Numbered from the stretch's first letter, positions 37,169 to 47,874 are shown. The stretch is 64,000 nucleotides of DNA from an archaeon (GCA_027343665.1 DAHWKL010000001.1:172770-236769); one strand, 5' to 3'. Program-made: numbers and translations. Notes: generated from the sequence alone by a model not told the origin.

Positions 37169-38341
37169 ATGGCAAAAGTAAGTCCAGTATCAATAAAATA
37201 TATGATTCATGCCACATTGAATGCTGAAGGCGCTCTTGAAAAGCCGGATGTAATAGGTGCTTTGTTCGGGCAGACTGAAGGCCTTCTTGGGGCTGACCTT
37301 GAAATGAGGGAGCTTCAGAAAGAAGGAAAAATCGGAAGAATTGAAGTTGATCTTGAAAAAGCTGATAAAAGAACAATAGGAATAATAAAAATACCGACAG
37401 CTTTAGACCAGTCTGAAACCGCTTTGATCGCTGCTGCACTTGAAACTATTGAAAGAGTCGGACCATGCGATGCACAGATAGAAATCGAAAGAATTGAAGA
37501 TGTGCGTGGAAATAAGAGAGACTATATCCTTGAAAGAGCCAAAAAACTCATGATGGGGATAGAGGGTTCAACTGATTCAAGGGATATATCCAATCAGATA
37601 AAAGACTCTACAAAGATTGCAGGTGTAAAAGAATACGGAGAAAGCAAACTCGCTTACGGCGGTGACCTTGATTCGAAAGAATTGATTGTCGTTGAAGGAA
37701 GAGCTGATGTCGTAAATTTGGTGAGAGCAGGAATCAATAATGTTATCGGGATGAATGGGACAAAACTACCTGATGAAATCAAAGAACTCGCAAAAACAAA
37801 GGAGATAACCCTTTTTGTTGATGGAGACAGGGGTGGAAAGCTCATTGCCCAGAACGTCATGGACAACGCAGATATAAGATATATCGCAACAGCTCCTGAC
37901 GGAAAAGAAGTCGAAGAACTGGCTTCGAAAGAAATTTTGATGAATTTAAGAAAAAAAGTCCCCGCAAAGGACTTTTTTTCCTCTTTTGAAAAAAACTTCA
38001 AATTCTCAGATAAGAAAACAAAAGATGGAGAGACAGAACCCAAAAAAGCGGAGGTTTTGGAATTAAGCCCTGAAAATAAAGAAAAATTAAAAAAGATCTC
38101 AAAAAGCATAGAAAAAAGCGGCAAAGCAGTGATCGTTGATGGAAACTTTAAGGAGTTAAAAGACGCTTCGGCAAAAGCAATATCCAGGGTTCTCAGAAAT
38201 GTTAAAGGAGCGGCAGCATTAATCATAGATGGATCGGCTACTGGAGCAATAATAGAATCTGCTGAAGAAGCTGGGATCCAAATAATAGTCGCAAAGAATT
38301 TCCAGACAGCTGATACAAAGATAAAGTTATTGAGCTTGTAA
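37169..38341 (+). CDS. dnaG: archaeal DnaG-type primase (TOPRIM)
   Basis: AEGALEKPDVIGALFGQTEGLLGADLEMRELQKEGKIGRIEV; LIVVEGRADVVNLVRAGINNVIGMNGT; TLFVDGDRGGKLIAQNV. Confidence 0.95.
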   Translation: MAKVSPVSIKYMIHATLNAEGALEKPDVIGALFGQTEGLLGADLEMRELQKEGKIGRIEVDLEKADKRTIGIIKIPTALDQSETALIAAALETIERVGPCDAQIEIERIEDVRGNKRDYILERAKKLMMGIEGSTDSRDISNQIKDSTKIAGVKEYGESKLAYGGDLDSKELIVVEGRADVVNLVRAGINNVIGMNGTKLPDEIKELAKTKEITLFVDGDRGGKLIAQNVMDNADIRYIATAPDGKEVEELASKEILMNLRKKVPAKDFFSSFEKNFKFSDKKTKDGETEPKKAEVLELSPENKEKLKKISKSIEKSGKAVIVDGNFKELKDASAKAISRVLRNVKGAAALIIDGSATGAIIESAEEAGIQIIVAKNFQTADTKIKLLSL

Positions 38342-38345
38342 GGAT

Positions 38346-40976
38346 TCAGAATTTCAAAAACTTCTTTTTATTGTTTAAAAATTTCAGAAAATCAAGTATG
38401 GCTATTAGCAGAAGAGAGAAACCCAAAGCAATCAGCCAGTCAGTCCCAGGTATTGGAGACGTTTCAAAAATTTTATTCAATGGGCTGTAAACGATTATTG
38501 CAGTTGCAAGGATCGAGATTCCTGAAGCTATCACAAGATATTTGTTTGAAAAAGGAGATCTTGTCAAAACACTCTTCCTAAAACTTCTAAATACGAATGC
38601 ACTTGCAATCTCTAAAAAGATTAGTGCAACAAGAGTTGTAGTTCTTGCACTTGAGATATCCTGCCCCATTACAGTGAATGTAAAAAGAAAAACTCCCAGC
38701 GTGAAAATTGCTATAAGAAAACCCGAAAAAATAAGCATCAATAAAGCTCCATGATTAATTATCTGTACTTTTTTCCTCGGTTTTTCGTCCATTATATCAT
38801 GAGAACTTCCGCTTAACCCAAGAGTCACAGCAGGGAGATCATCTGTGACAAGATTCATGAATAATATCTGAAGAGACAAAAGGATCGGGATAGGCCACCC
38901 AAGAAAAGGTGCTAAAAGGACACCTATGAGAAGTATTGAAAGCTCAGCAGCATTGCATGAGAGTTGGTATGAAACAAATTTACGCAGATTGTTGAAGACT
39001 ATTCTTCCTTCCTTTATTGCGTCGACAATTGTCGCGAAGTTATCATCTTTCAAAACAAGATCAGCAACACTTCTTGAGACATCTGTTCCAGTTCTTCCCA
39101 TCGCAACACCTATGTGCGCTTCTTTAAGTGCCGGAGAATCATTCACACCATCTCCGGTCATTGTGACTATTTCTCCGTTTTCCTTTAAAGCTTTCACGAT
39201 CCTCAGTTTATGTTCAGGTCTGACTCTCGAGAATATGACTATATTTTTCACAATTTCAGCAAGTTCTTTTTCGCTCATTTTGTCTATTTCATCTCCCACC
39301 ATCATTTTCCCCTTATCAAGGCCTATCTCTTTTGCAATCGAAACTGCAGTCTCTTGATTATCACCAGTTATCATTTTCACAGATACACCTGCCCTTCTGC
39401 AAGCGTTAAGCGCTTCTTTCAATTCTTCTCTTGGTGGATCTTCCATGCCGGCACCACCCAAAAAGATCAAATCTTTTTCCAGTTCCTCTTTGTTAGAGAC
39501 ATTTGTCTTTTTATATGCAAATGCGATAACCCTGAGTGAATTTCTTGCCATCATAGAAAACTCACGTTCAATTTTTTTTCTGTCTTTTTCCAAAAGCCTG
39601 AAAACACCATTATTCCTCTGGATAAAACTGCACTTTCCCAATATCGTCTCAAAAGCTCCCTTAGAATAGACTATAAAACCGTCTTTTTCCTTCAAAAGGA
39701 CAGACATCATCTTCCTTTCCGAAGTGAATGTGAGTTCTTCTTCCCTTTCAATTTTAAAATCTTCTTTATAGATACTTCCCTTTGAAGCCATAGCAAGAAG
39801 AGCAGATTCCGTCGGCATTCCCGTCGTTTTGAAATCTTTTCCGTCACCTGTCCTTCGTATCTTTGCATCGTTACATAAAACCGAAGCTTTGAGAATAAGG
39901 TTGAGAGTTGGATCATCCTTAGGGCTAATCTTTCTATTTTCAAGCAAAAATTCACCATCTGCATTATATCCTGCTCCCGTCACATCAAAGATCTGATTGT
40001 CAGAAAAGATTTTTTTCACAGTCATTTCTCCTTTTGTCATTGTGCCTGTCTTATCAGAGCATATGACTGTAGTCTCACCAAGAGTTTCTATTATTGACAT
40101 CCTGTTCACGATTGCATTCTCTTTAGCCATCCTGTAAGCCCCTGAAGAAAGAGTTGTTATAAGGACAACGGGAAGGCCTTCAGGAAATGCAGAAACAGAT
40201 ATTGCAATCGCAAGGATCAAAATGTCTATGAGATTACTTTTTGAAAAACCAATTGAGAAAAGCGTTATAACTCCAGTTAAAACAGCAACGGCAATTGCAA
40301 CAATTGCCATATATTTTGCAATATGATTCACTTTGTCCTGAAGGGGCAGTTCCTTCTCAGTTGATGAAATCATCCCGGCTATCTTCCCGAATCTTGTGGT
40401 CATACCAGTATTCACAACTTTTCCGATACACTTCCCACTCACAATAAATGATCCTGCAAAAATCATGTTTGAATCCTTGTTTTTTTCCGACGTTTTTACA
40501 GATTTTCTTATCTCTTTTGATTCACCTGTAAGTACAGATTCATTCACAATCAGATCCTTTTCTTCAACCACGATACAATCTGCAGGAATCTTCTCTCCGT
40601 TTCTGAGGACAATTAAATCTCCGGGCACAATTTCTCTGGATGGGATTTCTCTTTCTATCCCTTCACGAACCACTATTGAAACAGGCATCACCATTTTCTT
40701 CAGGGCTTCTATTGCTCTCTCTGCCTTGAATTCCTGCAAAAAACCTGTAAGAACAACAGCTACTATAACCCCAAGAATTGTGTAAGCAGTGATATCCTTT
40801 CCGACGAAAAAAGATACAATCATCGCAAAAAGTAGAATATAAACTATAAAGTTGCTTTTTATCTGTCTAAAGAGCACCTTTTCCCAAGAAGTCTTTCCAA
40901 GATCTTTTATCTCATTCGGGCCGTATTTTTCGAGCCTCTTTTCCGCCTCTTTTTCAGAGATTGATTCATAGACCAT
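38346..40976 (-). CDS. cation-transporting P-type ATPase
   Basis: VLTGESKEIRKS; VICSDKTGTMTKGEMTV; MITGDNQETAVSIAKEIGL; MTGDGVNDSPALKEAHIGVAMG. Confidence 0.95.
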   Translation of the reverse strand: MVYESISEKEAEKRLEKYGPNEIKDLGKTSWEKVLFRQIKSNFIVYILLFAMIVSFFVGKDITAYTILGVIVAVVLTGFLQEFKAERAIEALKKMVMPVSIVVREGIEREIPSREIVPGDLIVLRNGEKIPADCIVVEEKDLIVNESVLTGESKEIRKSVKTSEKNKDSNMIFAGSFIVSGKCIGKVVNTGMTTRFGKIAGMISSTEKELPLQDKVNHIAKYMAIVAIAVAVLTGVITLFSIGFSKSNLIDILILAIAISVSAFPEGLPVVLITTLSSGAYRMAKENAIVNRMSIIETLGETTVICSDKTGTMTKGEMTVKKIFSDNQIFDVTGAGYNADGEFLLENRKISPKDDPTLNLILKASVLCNDAKIRRTGDGKDFKTTGMPTESALLAMASKGSIYKEDFKIEREEELTFTSERKMMSVLLKEKDGFIVYSKGAFETILGKCSFIQRNNGVFRLLEKDRKKIEREFSMMARNSLRVIAFAYKKTNVSNKEELEKDLIFLGGAGMEDPPREELKEALNACRRAGVSVKMITGDNQETAVSIAKEIGLDKGKMMVGDEIDKMSEKELAEIVKNIVIFSRVRPEHKLRIVKALKENGEIVTMTGDGVNDSPALKEAHIGVAMGRTGTDVSRSVADLVLKDDNFATIVDAIKEGRIVFNNLRKFVSYQLSCNAAELSILLIGVLLAPFLGWPIPILLSLQILFMNLVTDDLPAVTLGLSGSSHDIMDEKPRKKVQIINHGALLMLIFSGFLIAIFTLGVFLFTFTVMGQDISSARTTTLVALIFLEIASAFVFRSFRKSVLTRSPFSNKYLVIASGISILATAIIVYSPLNKIFETSPIPGTDWLIALGFSLLLIAILDFLKFLNNKKKFLKF

Positions 40977-41063
40977 TTCAGTAATATATTAGAATAGTAT
41001 GAGATATATAAATTTTAAAGTCAAGATTAAGTATTTAAACTCTTTTTGATTAGGAGATTTGTC

Positions 41064-41270
41064 ATGAAAAAAGTAAGCATAGGGAAAGTAATTGTATCGC
41101 TTGCTGCAGTGGTTATAGCATATATATTTTTTGAATATGCGCTCCTAGTGTGCACCCCTTCAATTCCCAAGGTTTGCAAACCTCAATTTTCATATCTATT
41201 TAATGTATTCTTCGGTCTTGTGATAGGAATTATAACATATCTCGTATATGGTCTATTTCAGAAGAGATAA
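41064..41270 (+). CDS. small membrane protein
   Basis: MKKVSIGKVIVSLAAVVIAYIFFEYALLV; two hydrophobic segments. Confidence 0.5.
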   Translation: MKKVSIGKVIVSLAAVVIAYIFFEYALLVCTPSIPKVCKPQFSYLFNVFFGLVIGIITYLVYGLFQKR

Positions 41271-41312
41271 ACCTCGTGCAGATTTATAAATCCCAAAATT
41301 GTTGATGGGGCT

Positions 41313-41936
41313 ATGAAATATGAAGTAGTATTTTGGGATATTGACGGAACTCTTTACGATCCTCTTATAAACTGCCCAAAATGGGAAGAGGAACTTCCTG
41401 AAAAGTCAGACCTTGATGGGATAAATATATCTCATCTAAAATTTTGGATGCCTTACCCCGGAATTAAAGAACTTCTCAAAAAAATCCCACAAAACATCCA
41501 AGGAATAATCTCAAATGGGTATGACCTTAATCAAAAAAACAAAATTCTTCTCTTGGGGGTAGAAGATTATTTCAATCCAAAATTAATATTCACCTCTGGA
41601 GGGGAAGCGGAAAGGCTCCTCAGCTCAGGATACAGAAAAATCAACGGCAAAAAACATATTTGGGCCATTGATAATATGATGGGAGTAACTCAAAAACCCG
41701 AGGAATACATGTTCAAAAGAGCTCTGCAGATTTCAGGAATAAAAGCTGAAAATGCGATTATGATAGGAAACAGCTGGACAGACATTTGTGGGGCACAAAA
41801 AGCCGGAATGAATTCTATCTATATCTCTGGAACCGAAAAAAATGAAGAAGCAAATCCGGTTTTGGATGGAAAGATCATCCCCAAGGCAATTGTCAGAAAA
41901 GGGGATATGCCTGCCCTTGAAAGACTCTTGTTATAA
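41313..41936 (+). CDS. HAD-family hydrolase
   Basis: VVFWDIDGTLYDPL; MIGNSWTDICGAQKAGMNSIYI. Confidence 0.88.
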   Translation: MKYEVVFWDIDGTLYDPLINCPKWEEELPEKSDLDGINISHLKFWMPYPGIKELLKKIPQNIQGIISNGYDLNQKNKILLLGVEDYFNPKLIFTSGGEAERLLSSGYRKINGKKHIWAIDNMMGVTQKPEEYMFKRALQISGIKAENAIMIGNSWTDICGAQKAGMNSIYISGTEKNEEANPVLDGKIIPKAIVRKGDMPALERLLL

Positions 41937-41967
41937 AGATTATTAAATTCAAACAACAACTTCCTTT

Positions 41968-42756
41968 ATGGCAAAAATCATTTTTGGACCTGCTGGCCTT
42001 GGACCTACAAATGAGGCGGGAAAAAATCTTGAAACGTATCATAAATTGGGATTGATGGCATGTGAGATAGCTTTCACTTATGGAGTTTACATAAAAGAAA
42101 AGAAAGCAAAAGAGATTAGAAAGATTGCAGAGAAACTTGGAATCCATTTATCAATACATGCACCTTATTTCATAAATCTGAACTCACCTGACAAAGCAAA
42201 AGTAGAGAATAGCAAAAAAAGAATCTTAAAATGTCTCGAAATAGGAACTTTGCTTGGGGCGAAATATGTAGTTTTCCATGCGGGATTTTATGGAAAAGAT
42301 ACAAAAGAAAAATCCTATGAGACAATAAAAAATAATCTCACTCAAATTGAGAAGATAAGAAAAGAAAGAGGATTCACACCAAGACTTGCTCCAGAAACAA
42401 TGGGAAAAGTGAATGTTTTCGGATCGCCCGATGAGATAGCACGACTTGTCAAAGACACCGGATGCTCTGCATGCATAGACTTTGCACATATTCTCGCAAG
42501 GTCCGGCGGAGATTATAAATTCAAAGAAACGCTTGATTTATTCAAAAATTTGAGCGATTTTCATATCCATTTTTCCGGGATTGTTTATGGAGAAAAGGGT
42601 GAGATAAAACACAAAAAAACATCCGAAGAAGAGTTGGAAAAACTAATCAGAGCATTGCCAAAAAACAAAAATGTCGTCGTGATAAACGAATCGCCGGATA
42701 TGCTAAATGATTCTGTTGCCGGAAAAAACAGATATGAAAAGATCATGCGCAACTGA
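41968..42756 (+). CDS. nfo: endonuclease IV-family (AP endonuclease 2-like TIM barrel) protein
   Basis: LSIHAPYFINLNSPD; VVFHAGFYG; LAPETMGK; CIDFAHILA; FHIHFSGI. Confidence 0.88.
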   Translation: MAKIIFGPAGLGPTNEAGKNLETYHKLGLMACEIAFTYGVYIKEKKAKEIRKIAEKLGIHLSIHAPYFINLNSPDKAKVENSKKRILKCLEIGTLLGAKYVVFHAGFYGKDTKEKSYETIKNNLTQIEKIRKERGFTPRLAPETMGKVNVFGSPDEIARLVKDTGCSACIDFAHILARSGGDYKFKETLDLFKNLSDFHIHFSGIVYGEKGEIKHKKTSEEELEKLIRALPKNKNVVVINESPDMLNDSVAGKNRYEKIMRN

Positions 42757-42900
42757 GTGTCCAGACACTATGGGAAATAATTGCCACTTTATAATTATCT
42801 TGAATTGTCATCACCATAAAGTTTATAAATAAAATAAGCAACCAATGAATAACGAAAAACAATGTTTTTCGTAGAAATAAACAAAACAAAAAAAACAAAA

Positions 42901-44127
42901 ATGGACAAAAAAAACCTGGTGGTTACTTTATGTACATTTGCTTTAGCCGTGTTTTTAGTTGCTAGCGCCAGTGCTACTGGCCTTGCTTCAAATGCGCAGG
43001 TTACAGTTAATGATATAAATGTCCTGAGTTCTAACATGACTGCAGCTGTTTTCCCAAATAACATTTCAGTTGATGCGGGTAGCCAAATAACAGTTAAGGT
43101 TTACTTCACGTCTCAGGTGAATGACACTAACGTTTACGTTAGGGCAACACTTGACGGTCAGTCAACCGTTACACAGCAGAGCCCAGTTTTCGATGTTGAG
43201 CAAGGTTACAAATACACTGAAGTCGTTACTTTGAATGTCCCTTATGACCTTCAAAACCAGCTTTCAGACAACCTTCGCCTCCAGATTGAAATAAACGGAG
43301 ACAACTACGAAACAACTCTTAATAATATACCATTAAGAGTACAAAGACCTGCATACAATGTCAATGTTGAATCTGTAACAACACCAAGCACAATAAATGC
43401 CGGGCAGCAATTCCCTGTAGAGATTGTCTTGAAAAATGTAGGTTACAATGAACTTAATGACGTTTATGTCTCAGCTGCTATAAGTGAATTAGGTGTTGTT
43501 CAAGGACCAAAATGGTTTGGTGACCTTGTCGCACTTGATAACTGCTCTGAAAACTGTAATAACCAAAACACAGTTGTAGGAGACCTTTACTTGACAGCTC
43601 CTTACAATGTTAAGTCAGGAATTTACACCTTACAAGTTCTCGTGCAGAACAATGATGTAAGTACCACTGTTACTAGGCAAATTGCAATTACCAACAGCGT
43701 TCCGGACACCGTTCTTGTTGCAAATCCACAACAGACTGTTTCTTCAGGTGAAACTGCCACATACAACGTTCTTCTTGTGAACCCTACAAATAATGTAGTT
43801 GTTTACACTATAACGACTGACAGCGGCGTTACACCATCACAGTCTATGGTTGCTGTTCCAGCAGGATCAAGCGCAACAGTTACAGTAAGCGGAAGCTCAC
43901 AGACACAGGGAACACAAACATTCAATGTGAACGTCTACAATGGGAATACCCTTGTTAAGACAGTTCCATTGACAATGAATGTTACAGGAAGTTCAACTTC
44001 AGATACAGTTGTTGTATTGACAGTTGTTCTTGCAGTAATCTTCCTTGTACTTTTGGTAGTTTTGATTGTACTCCTAAGTAAGAAACCAGAAAAAGCAACA
44101 GAAGACTTTGGTGAAAGTTATTACTAA
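42901..44127 (+). CDS. secreted/membrane-anchored S-layer-like protein with CARDB/Ig-like repeats
   Basis: N-terminal signal peptide, Thr/Val-rich beta repeats, C-terminal TM VVLTVVLAVIFLVLLVVLIVLL then KKPEKATEDFGESYY; TATA tttataaa about 20-40 nt upstream. Confidence 0.75.
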   Translation: MDKKNLVVTLCTFALAVFLVASASATGLASNAQVTVNDINVLSSNMTAAVFPNNISVDAGSQITVKVYFTSQVNDTNVYVRATLDGQSTVTQQSPVFDVEQGYKYTEVVTLNVPYDLQNQLSDNLRLQIEINGDNYETTLNNIPLRVQRPAYNVNVESVTTPSTINAGQQFPVEIVLKNVGYNELNDVYVSAAISELGVVQGPKWFGDLVALDNCSENCNNQNTVVGDLYLTAPYNVKSGIYTLQVLVQNNDVSTTVTRQIAITNSVPDTVLVANPQQTVSSGETATYNVLLVNPTNNVVVYTITTDSGVTPSQSMVAVPAGSSATVTVSGSSQTQGTQTFNVNVYNGNTLVKTVPLTMNVTGSSTSDTVVVLTVVLAVIFLVLLVVLIVLLSKKPEKATEDFGESYY

Positions 44128-44212
44128 CTTTCCTTTCTTTTATTTTTTTATTTTTTAACGACGGGGCGCACCCGATGTAAGCCCCTTTATTTTTTATTCA
44201 TACGAAACCAAA

Positions 44213-44563
44213 ATGACAGACCAAAAAGCAAGAATAACAATATCACGATACGGGAAGATGGGGGATACGAAAGAGCCCTGGGGGTACGAAGCAGTTTTCT
44301 CCATGGATGAAATCGGAGACAAATACAAAAACCTCAGATTCAAGAATTCCGTTGAATACTTCGACAAGCACTGGAAACTTTCAGAAGAGACTTATAATAA
44401 AGAAAATGCAATGTTCGGGATTGAGAAAAAAAGAAATGTAAGAAAAGCTGACAACAGAGCTTATGAAAATGCAAAAACAAACCTTGTTCATAGGATATTG
44501 AACTCAAATATTCCAAAAGAAATGAATGTTAATATCATAAATATGACCGGAAGAAGAAAATGA
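44213..44563 (+). CDS. hypothetical protein
   Basis: 116-aa ORF, overlaps the next start (ATGA). Confidence 0.55.
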   Translation: MTDQKARITISRYGKMGDTKEPWGYEAVFSMDEIGDKYKNLRFKNSVEYFDKHWKLSEETYNKENAMFGIEKKRNVRKADNRAYENAKTNLVHRILNSNIPKEMNVNIINMTGRRK

Positions 44564-45009
44564 CAAAGAACATTGAAGTCAAATTTTGGAAAGATGAAAG
44601 TGGGAAACCTGTCCTTAATCTCATTCCTCTTTGGGAAGGAGTTGTCAGACCGCAAACACAAGATGAATACGATCAGCTTATGAAAATCTATGAATCGGGC
44701 GGAGTCAAATGGATAATGACAAGAAAAAAGCCAACAGAAATAAATTTATGGCCAAAGCTAAAAGGTGACACCTGTATTACAGCTAACTTTCCATCAGAAG
44801 ACAAAGATTTCACATACGGCAGAAAAAGATTTTTCGAAGGTGAAAACAAAAAAATCCTTTCAGTCAATGAATACATAATATTCCAGAAAATTCTTCCAGA
44901 TAAGATCAAGAGCATAAATAGATGGTTTGAAAAAAATGCCCCTTACAGGGAAAGCTCAGGTCATTTAGATCTTCAGACTTATGACCTTACTGATTCCGTC
45001 CTGCATTGA
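44560..45009 (+). CDS. hypothetical protein; 3' end overlaps smc tail-to-tail
   Basis: 149-aa ORF translationally coupled to the upstream ORF. Confidence 0.55.
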   Translation: MTKNIEVKFWKDESGKPVLNLIPLWEGVVRPQTQDEYDQLMKIYESGGVKWIMTRKKPTEINLWPKLKGDTCITANFPSEDKDFTYGRKRFFEGENKKILSVNEYIIFQKILPDKIKSINRWFEKNAPYRESSGHLDLQTYDLTDSVLH

Positions 45010-47823
45010 AACCCCATAAAGGTTCGTCGCACCGGTGATTATTTCATCATTATGGGTTATCACAATATACTGACCCTTGCCCATATATTTTTTCAACAAT
45101 CCGGCAAGACGCTCTGAATTTCTCTTGTCCAAAGCTGCGTCGATTTCATCAAGGATATAGAATTGATATGGCTTGAGCTCTTGTATTGCAAAGATCAGTG
45201 AAAGAGCAACCATTGTCTGTTCCCCTCCAGAAAGCGATTTGACATCAAAGTATTTTCCATGACCTGTTTTGACAATTATGTCAACTCCGCCCAGAAAAGG
45301 CTCTTTTTTATTTTCAAGCTCGAGAAAAACCTGACCTTTAGTCGATATTTGCGCGAAATTTCTGGTAAAGATACTATTAAGCTCTTCCAAGGTCGAAAGG
45401 AAAGCTTTCTTCTTTTTTACATCTATTTCGTGGATTATTTTCATGACACCTTCCTTCTCTTTCTCAATAGATTCGGCTTTTTCTTTCACAGTCTCATACT
45501 CTTTCTTGAATTCATCATAAACTTCAAGTGCTCTCATGTTCACTGTTCCAAGTCTGATAAGCATCTCTTCGGTTTTCCTTAACCTCTCTGATAGAACTTC
45601 AATGCCCGTTTTTATTATTTCTGACTCGGGATATTCAAGTATCTCGGTTTCAAGATTTTCAACTTCAGCATCTTTTTTTGCCTTTTCTATCTTGAGATTG
45701 TTTACTATCTGCTCGGCATTGTAAACTAAATTCCTTTTTTCAACAAGTTCCATCTCATTTTCACGTATTTTCTGCTGTACTGAATCGCGTTCTTCAATGT
45801 ATTTTTTGGCCTTCTTTATCAGTTCTTCCTCTTCTCTTCTTTTTACATCAAGAGATTTGCTTTTTTCAGATAAAGATCCCTCAATAATTTTAAGTTCCTC
45901 GTCAAGCTCTTCTTTCTCACGCGAAAGCTGCTTCAAAGAAAGAAGAGCACGATCAAGCTCCCTTTGCTTAAATGAAATTTCAGAAGAAAGATTCTCTTTA
46001 TTTCTTAAAGATATCTCTTCTATCTCAAGCCTCAAAGTTTCATATTTTTCCTCAACATTTGAATTTTCATCAAAACTATCCTCAAGTTTTTTCCTTGATT
46101 TGACGGCTTCACTTACTTCACTCTTTACCCTTTCTTCTTTCTCAGATAAATTTTTTATCTGCGCATTCTTGTCATTTATGAGCCTTATTTTCACAAGATC
46201 ATCCTGCCTTTTCCTTATCTCTGTGTTTGCCGATTCTATTTCTTTTTTAAGAGCTTCTGAGGAAGATTTTATCTCAATAGATTCTTTCTTCAATACTGAA
46301 ATCTCATCTTCAAGTGATCTTATAAGCGGTTCAGCCTCGCTTCTTATAGAATTCATATGCTCCTGCGTGATTTTGCTTTTGCAAAGAGGGCAAATATCCA
46401 GTTTCCCTATCTTTTCTATTATCTTCTTATTTTCTTCTATCTTGGAATTGTCAACAGATATTACTTTCTCTATTTCTCTCTCCCTTTTAACGAAGTTTTC
46501 CAGTGAACGATTCTTTTCAGAGAGTAATTTTTTAAGTTCTTCAACCTTGGATTCATCTGTTTTTTTGTCAAAAAGTTCTGACGAAAGTCTATCAAGTTCA
46601 TGCATCGCAAATTGAGATTCGCTTAAATAATTCTGAAGAAGACTTTTTTTATCCTCAATCTTTTCGGCAAGAGATTTAAGTTCACTTTTCTCCATATATC
46701 TTTTTTTTCTTTGCTCTTCCAGTTTTTCAAGTTCCGTTTTTTTCACTATGAGCTCTTTTTGGATTTTTTCAATAGTCGGGGATTCGTTTTTCAGGCTGTT
46801 TATGGAGACCTCATTTTCTTCCATTGAAGTCTGAAGAGAAAGTTTTTTCCTTTCAATATCCTTAAGCTTTTTCTCGTGATTTTCTTTTTTTACGGCCAGA
46901 CCCGCAAGATCAGCTCTCAGGTTTGAGATTTCACGATTTAATTTTTCCTGCTCCAAACCCGTCTGATCTTGGATCCTTGAATTAATCTGAGATACTTTCG
47001 CTTCCAATTCTTCAATTTCCCCTTCAGTTGAAAGAATTATTTTTTTTATCTTATCAACTTCCTTTAGCTTTGAGTCTATCCCTTTTGAGATTTCCTCTTC
47101 TTCTTTTTTCTTCCTTGAAAGATCAATGAATATTATGCTTTTCTTGAACTTTCTCAGGTCTTCTTCAAGCTTCTGGTGCTTTAATGCAATTTCCCTTTCT
47201 TTTTCTATATTTTCAAGGTAAGCGCTCCTCTCTTTTAATACAGCATTAACTTCCTTAAGTTTCTCTTCTGTCTTTTCAAGTTCACGCATTGATTTTTCTT
47301 TTCTGGATTCATATATTGATATTCCTGCTACCTCCTCGATAATCGATCTTCTCTCATCAGACTGCATCCTCACAAAATTCTGGATTTCACCCTGCAGGAC
47401 AATATTGAATCCGTTTGGATCAATCCCTGCCTGAGCAAGGAGAGATAAAACTTCCTGACGGGTTTTTGTCTCACCGTTTATCTTGTAAATACTCTGACCA
47501 TTTTTTCTCACGATTCTTTTTATTGAAATTTCTTTTTCGTTGATGTCAAAAGTCTTGTCCTCATTGTCAAAAAAAATCTCAACCTGGGCCTCTTTTGCAG
47601 GTGCGGCAACTTTTGTCCCCAAGAATATGAGATTTCCCGCTTTTGTTGCTCTCATAGACTTGGCGCTGAGTCTTCCCAGTACAAAACAGATGGCATCTGA
47701 AATGTTAGATTTTCCCGAACCATTTGGTCCCAAGACCACATTTATTCCTGATGTAAATGGGAGTTCGGTCTTTCTTGCAAAACTCTTGAACCCAGACATC
47801 ACCAGTTTTTTAACGTAAGACAT
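44965..47823 (-). CDS. smc: SMC-type chromosome segregation ATPase with a central Rad50-like CxxC hook motif
   Basis: VKKLVMSGFKSFARKTELPFTSGINVVLGPNGSGKSNISDAICFVLG; IVLQGEIQNFVRMQSDERRSIIEEVAG; SLSGGEQTMVALSLIFAIQ..FYILDEIDAALD; C478-P-L-C481 at 46381-46392. Confidence 0.93.
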   Translation of the reverse strand: MSYVKKLVMSGFKSFARKTELPFTSGINVVLGPNGSGKSNISDAICFVLGRLSAKSMRATKAGNLIFLGTKVAAPAKEAQVEIFFDNEDKTFDINEKEISIKRIVRKNGQSIYKINGETKTRQEVLSLLAQAGIDPNGFNIVLQGEIQNFVRMQSDERRSIIEEVAGISIYESRKEKSMRELEKTEEKLKEVNAVLKERSAYLENIEKEREIALKHQKLEEDLRKFKKSIIFIDLSRKKKEEEEISKGIDSKLKEVDKIKKIILSTEGEIEELEAKVSQINSRIQDQTGLEQEKLNREISNLRADLAGLAVKKENHEKKLKDIERKKLSLQTSMEENEVSINSLKNESPTIEKIQKELIVKKTELEKLEEQRKKRYMEKSELKSLAEKIEDKKSLLQNYLSESQFAMHELDRLSSELFDKKTDESKVEELKKLLSEKNRSLENFVKREREIEKVISVDNSKIEENKKIIEKIGKLDICPLCKSKITQEHMNSIRSEAEPLIRSLEDEISVLKKESIEIKSSSEALKKEIESANTEIRKRQDDLVKIRLINDKNAQIKNLSEKEERVKSEVSEAVKSRKKLEDSFDENSNVEEKYETLRLEIEEISLRNKENLSSEISFKQRELDRALLSLKQLSREKEELDEELKIIEGSLSEKSKSLDVKRREEEELIKKAKKYIEERDSVQQKIRENEMELVEKRNLVYNAEQIVNNLKIEKAKKDAEVENLETEILEYPESEIIKTGIEVLSERLRKTEEMLIRLGTVNMRALEVYDEFKKEYETVKEKAESIEKEKEGVMKIIHEIDVKKKKAFLSTLEELNSIFTRNFAQISTKGQVFLELENKKEPFLGGVDIIVKTGHGKYFDVKSLSGGEQTMVALSLIFAIQELKPYQFYILDEIDAALDKRNSERLAGLLKKYMGKGQYIVITHNDEIITGATNLYGVSMQDGISKVISLKI

Positions 47824-47874
47824 AAATTGTAGAAGGGAAGCTGGTTTTTAAGATTTTCAGGATGCAAAAGATTA

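Noticed and set aside
45797-46615. 272-aa plus-strand Ser/Phe-rich ORF
   Set aside because: Antisense to the smc coiled coil; Ser/Phe/Leu richness is the expected shadow of Glu/Lys-rich codons on the other strand
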